A DNA stretch of 23,916 nt from IMG/VR virus record IMGVR_UViG_3300044695_004673, positions 1-23,916 of that record, one strand, 5' to 3'. This document shows positions 1 to 6,823 of the stretch, piece after piece (the first letter of the stretch is position 1; every line of letters starts with the position of its first letter). Source of the stretch: a virus. The position numbers and the translations under genes are program-made. Under the pieces are notes generated by a model. It was not told where the DNA came from, ran no database searches, and saw nothing but the letters and a program-made list of their open reading frames with translations.

Positions 1-324
1 GTAACTGATGGAGTTTGAGTATTAGTTGGTGTTACACTCGCAGTTGGAGTATTAGTTGGTGTTTCTGTTGCCGTCGGTGTTGGAGTCGTTGTTTCAGTTG
101 GAGTCTCAGTTGGTGTTTCTGTCACCGCTGGTGTTCCTGTCGGAGTTTCTGTCGGAGTTGGTGTTGGTGTCTCAGTTGGTGTTTCACTAATTGTAGGTGT
201 TGGAGTGTTAGTAGGTGTCTCAGTTGGAGTGTTTGTAGGAGTTTCCGTATTAGTAGGTGTTACTGTTGGTGACGGTGTATTAGTCGGAGTTTCCGTATTA
301 GTTGGTGTAGGGGTTGGTGTTACA
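1..324 (-). repeat. Third Pro/Thr/Asn linker repeat of the mosaic protein
   Basis: This is low-complexity coding repeat. The codons give mostly TPTNT, TPTET and TPTPT units, with many synonymous differences between units. It runs off the window edge. Its proximal part (223-299) is an exact copy of 850-926. Confidence 0.9.
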
Positions 325-2768
325 GGAACATTAATTTCCACGCTAACGTAAACAGTTTGACCTGTAACCCACTGAGTTGTTGCAGATTGTACTAAGACTG
401 TATTACCTGTTACACCTGATGCTTGTGAAATACCCTTACCAAATACAAATCCTGTAAATCCTGATGCCGACCAAGTTTGTAATGAATTAGTATCACCCGA
501 ATAGATAGATGTACTTCCTGTTTGATTGAATGTTATTGTAATACTTTGTCCTGTAAATCCTGAGAAATAATTAGTTCTATCAACACCTGTATAGTCAATT
601 GGATTAAAATAGAATCCTTGAGGATTTGGTGCTCCATTTGCGAATACGTTAGGGTTAGTGTCACCAGTATTTAATGGTGCAACATTATTTATAATACTTG
701 TTCCTGATATTGTTGGTACATTGTAAGGTGTTGCCACTAAATTAAATCCATATCCTGTAACAGGTATTGGAGTTACTGATGGTGTTGGAGTATTTGTAGG
801 AGTCTCAGTCGGTGTAGGCGTATTAGTCGGAGTTTCAGTCACCGTTGGTGTTGGAGTGTTTGTAGGAGTTTCCGTATTAGTAGGTGTTACTGTTGGTGAC
901 GGTGTATTAGTCGGAGTTTCCGTATTGGTTGGTGTATTGGTAGGAGTCTCAGCAATAGACGTTCCTGTTGGAGTTGGTGTATTGGTAGGAGTTTCAGTTG
1001 GTGTATTTGTTGGTGTTACGGTTGGCGTATTGGTAGGTGTCTCCGTTGGAGTAGGCGTATTTGTTGGTGTTGTAGTTGTCGTAGGTGTCGGTGTCGGTAA
1101 TGAACTACATGCACCAATTAAATTAGCATTGATGTCAACATTTCCACCATTATTATATGAACCACATTGTGCACAGAATGTTCCAACTACTTGATTGTCA
1201 GCCGTAAATGTTTGTGATTGTGGGTTACCATAATAATCTAACCAACTAACAGTGTATGATGGAGGTGCGGTAAATCCTGTACCCGTATAATTAAACTGAT
1301 ACTCACAACCATACAAATACGGTGTTGTGCTAGGTGTTACCGTATTGGTTGGTGTTATTGTTGGTGTTGGCGTATTTGTCGGAGTTTCCGTTGGTGTAAC
1401 CGTATTGGTTGGTGTAACCGTTGGTGTTGGCGTATTTGTCGGAGTTTCCGTATTGGTTGGTGTAACCGTGCTTGTTGGGGTATTGGTTGGTGTGACCGTT
1501 GGTGTAATCGTACTTGTTGGTGTTGCAGATGGAATTATTGAACTAGTACTTGGTGTTGGTGTATTCGTTGGTGTTGGTGTATTCGTTGGTGTTGCCGATG
1601 GTGCTGGATTAACACAAGTTGAACCAATTGTATTCTTAACATAATTCAACTGCCAATCATTGCTTGGGAATGTTCCCAAAAATCTAATTAAACCTGAATT
1701 AATATCTGCGCTTAATATAACATCATCAGTATAGCCTAAATCTAAGGTACATACTTCCGTCCAATCAACATTTGTTCTATCTGTTATAATTGTAAATGTT
1801 CCTGCCCTGTAATTGTCACAGTTTGTTAAAATATAATTATAAAAAATACCTGTAACCCCACTCGTAGGTTCGGTATCAATAACTCTTAATCCTGTATCTA
1901 AATTTGAGGCTTCACCATAACTAATATGGTCTAAAATTGTAAATCCTGAAATATTAACAGTTCCACCCGTTGAATCGTATAATACAAGTGTTGCTCCGCT
2001 TAAGGTTCCACCTGTGGTATAAACATCCGTAAATCCTGAAATATTAACAGAAGATGCGTCACTACTATTAATTGTTAAAGTTCCTGTATTGTGGTCAAAA
2101 GTTCCACCTGTAACTGTGGTTCCACCTCCACCACCTGATGTAAATCCTGTGATTGATATTGTTCCACCAGTGTTGTTGTATAAATCTAATGTTGTTGTTC
2201 CTGAGTTATATGTTCCACCTGTGATTTGAACCCCACCACCTCTATAAATTCTCCAATTGGCGTTAGATGATGTTACACCCGATATACCTTCAACTGTTGA
2301 CCCAGTCCAAGAATTAACAAATGCGGTACCTGCCGCTGAACGAGTGTTAACTGTTGTTGAATATGTACCTTGTGTAATTGCCGAAACACCTGTCAATCCT
2401 GTAATTGAATTCCATAATGACTCGTAGTTTGGTATATTATATTGATAAGTTTGTTGTGTTTCATACACATAAACTAACATACCTAATCTTCGTCTTCCTG
2501 AAGAAATATTATCAGAATTTAACGTTAAAGTGTCTGGTAATGCAGGTATAGTTCTTCTAGAAAACTGAATTGGTATAGTATTTCCCGAATACTCAATAGT
2601 GCCGACAGCGTTATTAGTTGTCCAATCCAAATCAGACATACTATACACTTCCATATATCCACCAGTTTGGAGAACTGAAAAGTTAGTACCAAATACTTTA
2701 CCAACGGCAACAGAATCAGAGCCAGTTAATTGTTTTGAACTTATTGGGTTTTTATACGGAAAACTCAT
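1..2768 (-). CDS. Mosaic fibre/adhesin-like protein with Pro/Thr repeat linkers (3' end outside window)
   Basis: The reading frame is open from the ATG at 2768 to the window edge: 922 codons with no stop, and the C-terminus is missing. The layout by residue is as follows. Residues 1-385 are a beta-rich head starting MSFPYKNPIS; within it, about 175-277 hold three units of a TGGT...ISGF pattern. Residues 387-482 are a Pro/Thr/Asn linker. Residues 483-558 are a small Cys-containing domain with a CAQC motif. Residues 559-665 are a second linker, 665-815 a Gly/Thr/Ser-rich domain, and 815 to the edge a third linker. Globular domains on Pro/Thr stalks suggest a tail fibre or virion-surface adhesin; this is inference and I know no family name. 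The start lies 16 bases after the stop of the upstream gene, with only a weak purine run (AGAG) ahead of it. The linkers share repeat sequence with that neighbour. Confidence 0.85.
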   Translation of the reverse strand, partial: MSFPYKNPISSKQLTGSDSVAVGKVFGTNFSVLQTGGYMEVYSMSDLDWTTNNAVGTIEYSGNTIPIQFSRRTIPALPDTLTLNSDNISSGRRRLGMLVYVYETQQTYQYNIPNYESLWNSITGLTGVSAITQGTYSTTVNTRSAAGTAFVNSWTGSTVEGISGVTSSNANWRIYRGGGVQITGGTYNSGTTTLDLYNNTGGTISITGFTSGGGGGTTVTGGTFDHNTGTLTINSSDASSVNISGFTDVYTTGGTLSGATLVLYDSTGGTVNISGFTILDHISYGEASNLDTGLRVIDTEPTSGVTGIFYNYILTNCDNYRAGTFTIITDRTNVDWTEVCTLDLGYTDDVILSADINSGLIRFLGTFPSNDWQLNYVKNTIGSTCVNPAPSATPTNTPTPTNTPTPSTSSIIPSATPTSTITPTVTPTNTPTSTVTPTNTETPTNTPTPTVTPTNTVTPTETPTNTPTPTITPTNTVTPSTTPYLYGCEYQFNYTGTGFTAPPSYTVSWLDYYGNPQSQTFTADNQVVGTFCAQCGSYNNGGNVDINANLIGACSSLPTPTPTTTTTPTNTPTPTETPTNTPTVTPTNTPTETPTNTPTPTGTSIAETPTNTPTNTETPTNTPSPTVTPTNTETPTNTPTPTVTETPTNTPTPTETPTNTPTPSVTPIPVTGYGFNLVATPYNVPTISGTSIINNVAPLNTGDTNPNVFANGAPNPQGFYFNPIDYTGVDRTNYFSGFTGQSITITFNQTGSTSIYSGDTNSLQTWSASGFTGFVFGKGISQASGVTGNTVLVQSATTQWVTGQTVYVSVEINVPVTPTPTPTNTETPTNTPSPTVTPTNTETPTNTPTETPTNTPTPTISETPTETPTPTPTETPTGTPAVTETPTETPTETTTPTPTATETPTNTPTASVTPTNTQTPSV
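223..299 (-). repeat. 77-base exact direct repeat, copy A (copy B at 850-926)
   Basis: Bases 223-299 and 850-926 are identical. After one mismatch (300 versus 927) the match continues for nine more bases. Both copies encode the same stretch of TNT/TPT units within different linkers of the mosaic protein, on either side of its Gly/Thr/Ser-rich domain. Confidence 0.9.
775..1094 (-). repeat. Second Pro/Thr/Asn linker repeat of the mosaic protein
   Basis: This coding repeat of ETPTNT, TPTVT and PTPT units joins the CAQC domain to the Gly/Thr/Ser-rich domain. It carries the second copy of the 77-base exact direct repeat. Confidence 0.9.
850..926 (-). repeat. 77-base exact direct repeat, copy B (copy A at 223-299)
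   Basis: Identical to 223-299. The two copies flank the domain encoded at about 325-774 in direct orientation. Confidence 0.9.
1323..1610 (-). repeat. First Pro/Thr/Asn linker repeat of the mosaic protein
   Basis: This coding repeat joins the N-terminal head to the CAQC domain. A 30-base segment at 1361-1390 recurs exactly at 1421-1450, a 60-base period, in addition to the short TPTNT unit. Confidence 0.88.
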
Positions 2769-2784
2769 TTTATTTCTCTAGTTA

Positions 2785-4302
2785 TTACGGGGTTAATGAA
2801 TATAAACTTCCTTTATAATACCAAGTATTTGTGTTTGGAAGTCCTGTCATATCGGAAACAACATACATTCTATATGATGTATTTGCAAATACAGGACCCA
2901 CATAATTTATAATTGCAGCACCACCATTATAATATATTAAATTATCCATATTCATAGTATCTGCAGGTGGACTAGATGTTCCTTGATTTATTTGTTTTTC
3001 ATATCCAACTAAAGTTGATGTCGGTACTAAAATAACATGTGACGCACTTCCAGTGCCATAGATACCACCTGATGGAACAGTACCCGAAGGTATGTTAAAT
3101 TCATCAAATAAATTTGATGTTATTGTTAATTGTCTTACAGCCGGAAGACCTGTTACTCCTGATGTTGCATACATATACATCCAATTAACAACGTCCGATA
3201 CCGGAGTTGTAGTACCCAATTCGTCAGGTAACGCAGGAAATCCAAACCAAAAGGTACTTCCTGTGTTGAATAAATAGGTATTAATGTCCGTATATATTGA
3301 ACCAGAACCAGAGTCAGGTTGTATGAATAACAAAGCTGGTGGTAATACAGGGCTAGGACTAGGTGTTTGTGTAACGGTTGGTGTCACGGTATTGGTTGGT
3401 GTTACAGTGTTAGTTGGCGTTTGAGTTGTTGTTGGCGTTTGAGTATTAGTTGGTGTATTAGTTGGAGTTTCAGTTGGTGTTACCGTATTGGTTGGTGTAT
3501 TAGTTGGAGTATTGGTTGGAGTCTTAGTTGGTGTTACTGTATTGGTTGGAGTAACTGTATTGGTTGGAGTTACGGTATTGGTAGGTGTATTAGTAGGAGT
3601 AACCGTATTCGTTGGTGTTACTGTATTAGTCGGTGTAACCGTATTAGTAGGAGTAACCGTATTGGTTGGTGTAACTGTATTGGTTGGCGTATTGGTTGGC
3701 GTTACCGTATTAGTTGGTGTGTTAGTCGGGGTGATAGTGTTAGTAGGAGTTACCGTATTGGTTGGCGTAACTGTATTAGTTGGTGTAACAGTATTAGTAG
3801 GCGTTGCCGTATTAGTTGGTGTAACAGTGTTAGTAGGTGTAACAGTATTAGTTGGAGTAACCGTATTGGTAGGTGTAATAGTATTAGTTGGAGTAGATGT
3901 GTTAGTAGGTGTTACCGTATTAGTTGGTGTAATACTTGGCGTTGGTGTTGGCGTACTTGTTGGAGCGACCGCTGGTGTCGTAGTAGGTGTAATACTTGGT
4001 GTTGGTGTAACGGTTGGTGTAGGTGTCGGAGTTGGTGTTTCACATCCTGTTTGGTCTTCATTGTATAATAAAATACTTTGACCTGCAACCATATTAACTC
4101 TTGTAACCCCTGATACTATAGGTGTTCCTGATGTTGAACCTGAGTAAATACTGAATGGTCCTACCGCATTAGATTGATTAGAAATTCTTACTATATATGT
4201 TTGGGCACATGATGAAAAACTTACTTGTGATTCAACTGTTAGGTCTGAACAACCTGGTGCGTTATTTACAATATAAATGGATACAGTATCTAAAGATGGC
4301 AT
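2785..4302 (-). CDS. 505-aa fibre-like protein with central PTNT repeat stalk
   Basis: There are three parts. Residues 1-88 form an N-terminal Cys-containing beta-rich domain. Residues 88-314 form a stalk of TPTNTV-type hexads, about 30 PTNT motifs in all. Residues 315-505 form a C-terminal Gly/Ser/Thr/Tyr-rich domain that could be the contact tip. No signal peptide, membrane segment or enzyme motif is visible. The start follows a gap of about 70 bases, one of the two longest gaps here, and precedes the mosaic fibre gene, with which it shares its stalk repeat. A virion appendage or receptor-contact protein is the most likely role, inferred from architecture and position. The Val/Gly-rich open frame on the opposite strand is a by-product of the repeat. 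Confidence 0.88.
   Translation of the reverse strand: MPSLDTVSIYIVNNAPGCSDLTVESQVSFSSCAQTYIVRISNQSNAVGPFSIYSGSTSGTPIVSGVTRVNMVAGQSILLYNEDQTGCETPTPTPTPTVTPTPSITPTTTPAVAPTSTPTPTPSITPTNTVTPTNTSTPTNTITPTNTVTPTNTVTPTNTVTPTNTATPTNTVTPTNTVTPTNTVTPTNTITPTNTPTNTVTPTNTPTNTVTPTNTVTPTNTVTPTNTVTPTNTVTPTNTPTNTVTPTNTVTPTNTVTPTKTPTNTPTNTPTNTVTPTETPTNTPTNTQTPTTTQTPTNTVTPTNTVTPTVTQTPSPSPVLPPALLFIQPDSGSGSIYTDINTYLFNTGSTFWFGFPALPDELGTTTPVSDVVNWMYMYATSGVTGLPAVRQLTITSNLFDEFNIPSGTVPSGGIYGTGSASHVILVPTSTLVGYEKQINQGTSSPPADTMNMDNLIYYNGGAAIINYVGPVFANTSYRMYVVSDMTGLPNTNTWYYKGSLYSLTP
3360..4040 (-). repeat. 18-base (six-codon) tandem repeat encoding TPTNTV units
   Basis: This is a tandem coding repeat of 18-base units with occasional 12-base units (PTNT only). 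Third codon positions vary freely between units (Thr and Pro codons alternate) while the amino acids stay constant, so the array is held by selection on protein sequence and is not a very recent expansion. A 23-base stretch, 3653-3675, recurs exactly at 1396-1418 in the next gene. Confidence 0.92.
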
Positions 4303-4356
4303 AATTATTATCTAGGTTAATACATAAATACAATTAAAATCAGTTTAATATTGTTG

Positions 4357-4380
4357 AACAATTTATTTTTTTAAATTGTT
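4357..4380 (-). other. AT-rich 9-bp inverted repeat over a stop codon
   Basis: Bases 4357-4365 are the perfect reverse complement of 4372-4380, with a six-base A/T loop. The structure covers the stop codon of the 109-aa gene. On the minus strand no U-run follows it, so it is a poor candidate for an intrinsic terminator. Confidence 0.4.
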
Positions 4381-4700
4381 TCAATGTATGGCGCAAACCC
4401 ACACGTTAAATCAGGTTCAACAACAACACAAAATGTGCACTCAGCAGTATTAATTATGACTTGGAAACTACAAGTTAAGTCACATGTTAATATTTTTTTA
4501 ATCTCACAATTATTAGCATCAATCATCTTAATCATGATTTGTGGCGCTAAATTAAATAAACTCGGTAATATAAAAATTGGGTCAGGTGAATCAGTTGATA
4601 CCGACCCCAATAAAGAACAATTATTTTCGTATATGTCACAAACATAAAAATCATACGGTGACGTTCCTGTTATTGATTGTATGGTTAATCTTGCTGCCAT
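4371..4700 (-). CDS. Small Cys-rich hypothetical protein (109 aa)
   Basis: I do not recognise a named family. The protein has eight Cys, including a CTFC motif near the C-terminus, and reads as a single beta-rich domain. The pattern GTSPYDFYVCD...IDANNC resembles the layout of the SprB-like units next door: a Pro-Tyr segment early and an Asp-x-x-x-Cys segment late. It also weakly resembles the N-terminal domain of the 505-aa protein downstream. The ATG overlaps the stop of the SprB-repeat gene by one base (TAATG), so it is probably translated by coupling. A small virion or fibre-associated component is a guess from position. Confidence 0.8.
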   Translation of the reverse strand: MAARLTIQSITGTSPYDFYVCDIYENNCSLLGSVSTDSPDPIFILPSLFNLAPQIMIKMIDANNCEIKKILTCDLTCSFQVIINTAECTFCVVVEPDLTCGFAPYIETI

Positions 4701-6823
4701 TACGATTCACAAATAATATTATATTGAATTCTCAACCCCATGATAAATTCAGAATCACTTAATGTGTCTTCGTTTCCGTCACAAAATGATTTTACTTCAA
4801 CTGTATTTGTTGATGGATTAACGGTATAACTTAAAACACCCGTAATTCCTGATAATATACTCTCCAAGGCATCTACCCATTCAGATTCTGTTGGTACATC
4901 TGTTAATGTTGTTCCTGTATAAAAATTTTGTTCATATGTGTTACCACTAATTTCAATTGTTGCTGCATATACCGCCGAAACTAAAACACAATTTGTATTT
5001 CCCGTAGTCAAATCATAAAACCCTTCATTAACCATTGTTTCAAAATCTCTTTTGTTATTAACTGTGGTTGTAAATCCATTACTAATAATTGGTATAACTT
5101 GGTAGTCATTAATAAATGGTGTACAAGGAACCGTAACATTTCTTGTTAAAATACAGTTACTTGAATCTAAAACAGTTAATGTATATGTTCCACCAGTTAA
5201 ATTTGAAATACTTGGACCTGATTCGGTTATTGGTACGTTGTCTGACCACTGATATGTAAACGGTGGTGTACCTGAAAATATACTGACATTAATTGTTCCA
5301 CCTGAATTGGTATCACCACAACTAGTACTACTCATTCCAAAGTCTAATGAATTAGATGCACCGATTGAAAATGATTGGTATACCGAACAGTTGTCAGCGT
5401 CTCTTACTTGTAATGTATAACTACCTGAAGATAGTCCATTAAATGTAACCGCAGATTGTGGTACATCAATGTATTGAATTACGGGTACATTATTTTTAGT
5501 TAATATCATATCCAACACACCTGTATATCCGGTACCAACTTCTAAATAACATGAACCATTATTTTGTCCACATGTTGTACCTGAAAGTATTGTTGTTAAA
5601 CTAAATTTGTCTGTTGTATATAATGTGACTTCTTGTGTGAATACACAACCATTAGTGTTAGTAATGATTATTGTATAATCACCCGAATCTAAATCATTAT
5701 AATTTTGAGTTGTTAAATTTGTTGTGAAAGATTCCGTACTTGAATCTGGTTTAACTAACGTATAGGTAAACGGTCCATTACCAACAACATTAATTGATAT
5801 TGTTCCACCACTTGCGGAACATGTTGAATTTTGTGTTGAAATTGCTAATACCGAGAATCCAGCGTCGGCTTGTAAGTAAGTACTACCTGTCACAGAACAT
5901 AGTGTTGAATCTGTTACCGTAAAAATTGCGGTTCCTGGCGTGAAACCTGTAAAAGTTAAATTAGTTGCGTAACTAATTAAAGTAGTTCCATTAGTTCCCG
6001 AATAAAAATACGGACCAGTTCCGCCTGTAATAATTAAATTAACAGAACCATCAGCAGCAAAACAACTTGGGCTTACGGTTTGAAAAGATACTATTTGTAA
6101 TGGGTCGGCTTTTTTAACTTCAACGGCTTTAGTTACACTACATCCCTCAGAATCAGTTACCGTAACACTATAAGTTGATGCGGTTAATCCTGTTATTGTT
6201 GTTCCCGTTGAACCATTACTCCAAAGGTATGTAAATGGTACTGAACCCGTTAATCCTGTAATTTGTAATTTACCTGTTGCTCCAAAACAATTTGTATCAT
6301 TTACAATAAAAAATCCATAATCAACAGGTGTTGATGAATTTACTATTACAGATTCTGAATATCCTGAACAACCACCATAATCTTCATAATATGTATTATA
6401 AACGCCAGGTGCTAAATTTATAAAAGAAACATCACCTGTTGTGGTAATTGCCGATTGGATTAAAGTTGTTCCCGAATAAATATTAATAGTAATTGGGTAT
6501 GCGGTTGATGCTCCACTAATGGTGACAACCCCATTATTTTCTCCACAAGTAGTTGCACTAACTGAACTTACACTTAAACAACCACCGCTTGATACTATCA
6601 TGTTGATGTAAAACTCATTGTTAACATCACCTAAAGCGTCGTTAGCTCTTACAATATAAACACCAGCGTCTAACCCTGTCTTGGTACTACCTGTTCCAAT
6701 ATTTGGATTTACCCAATCAATTGTATATGGTTCAACACCTCCCGAAAGAGATATATAGATAGCACCACTACCATTACTTGTACAATCACCTGTTACTGAA
6801 AACTCATATTGAAAATTTGCCAT
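4700..6823 (-). CDS. SprB-type repeat protein, probable phage adhesin/tail fibre (707 aa)
   Basis: The protein holds seven tandem units of about 75-80 residues (residues ~1-575). Each follows the scheme x-x-C-x-x-x-x-G-x-(I/V), then a Pro-Tyr/Phe-Thr-Tyr segment, a Gly-x-Tyr-x-(V/L)-x-V segment and a terminal (D/N)-x-x-(G/N)-C. The third is the clearest: NCFGATGK, FTYLWSNGST, TYSVTVTDSEGC. This matches SprB-repeat modules of the Flavobacterium gliding adhesin SprB and other Bacteroidota surface proteins. The unrelated C-terminal domain (~575-707) matches the C-terminus of the preceding 973-aa protein. ATG at 6823 is preferred because it forms TAATG with the upstream stop; a TTG three codons earlier is possible. 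The likely role is an extended adhesive appendage at the baseplate. Confidence 0.9.
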   Translation of the reverse strand: MANFQYEFSVTGDCTSNGSGAIYISLSGGVEPYTIDWVNPNIGTGSTKTGLDAGVYIVRANDALGDVNNEFYINMIVSSGGCLSVSSVSATTCGENNGVVTISGASTAYPITINIYSGTTLIQSAITTTGDVSFINLAPGVYNTYYEDYGGCSGYSESVIVNSSTPVDYGFFIVNDTNCFGATGKLQITGLTGSVPFTYLWSNGSTGTTITGLTASTYSVTVTDSEGCSVTKAVEVKKADPLQIVSFQTVSPSCFAADGSVNLIITGGTGPYFYSGTNGTTLISYATNLTFTGFTPGTAIFTVTDSTLCSVTGSTYLQADAGFSVLAISTQNSTCSASGGTISINVVGNGPFTYTLVKPDSSTESFTTNLTTQNYNDLDSGDYTIIITNTNGCVFTQEVTLYTTDKFSLTTILSGTTCGQNNGSCYLEVGTGYTGVLDMILTKNNVPVIQYIDVPQSAVTFNGLSSGSYTLQVRDADNCSVYQSFSIGASNSLDFGMSSTSCGDTNSGGTINVSIFSGTPPFTYQWSDNVPITESGPSISNLTGGTYTLTVLDSSNCILTRNVTVPCTPFINDYQVIPIISNGFTTTVNNKRDFETMVNEGFYDLTTGNTNCVLVSAVYAATIEISGNTYEQNFYTGTTLTDVPTESEWVDALESILSGITGVLSYTVNPSTNTVEVKSFCDGNEDTLSDSEFIMGLRIQYNIICES

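Noticed and set aside
15-1644. Plus-strand open frames rich in Cys/Trp/Ser or Val/Gly over the repeats
   Set aside because: They are the antisense reading of the Pro/Thr repeats. The minus frame is continuous over 922 codons with domain structure, while the plus frames are short and pure low complexity.
3360-4040. CRISPR-like or intergenic tandem array
   Set aside because: The units are contiguous, 12 or 18 bases long, without unique spacers, and keep a coding frame joined to folded domains on both sides.
1-4040. G-quadruplex potential of the GG-rich plus strand of the repeats
   Set aside because: Only two-base G-runs occur; the pattern follows from Thr/Pro codon composition and gives no independent sign of function.
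3367-4081. Two long plus-strand open frames opposite the 505-aa gene
   Set aside because: They arise from the 18-base repeat having no stop in any frame. They have no start context and no non-repeat domain.
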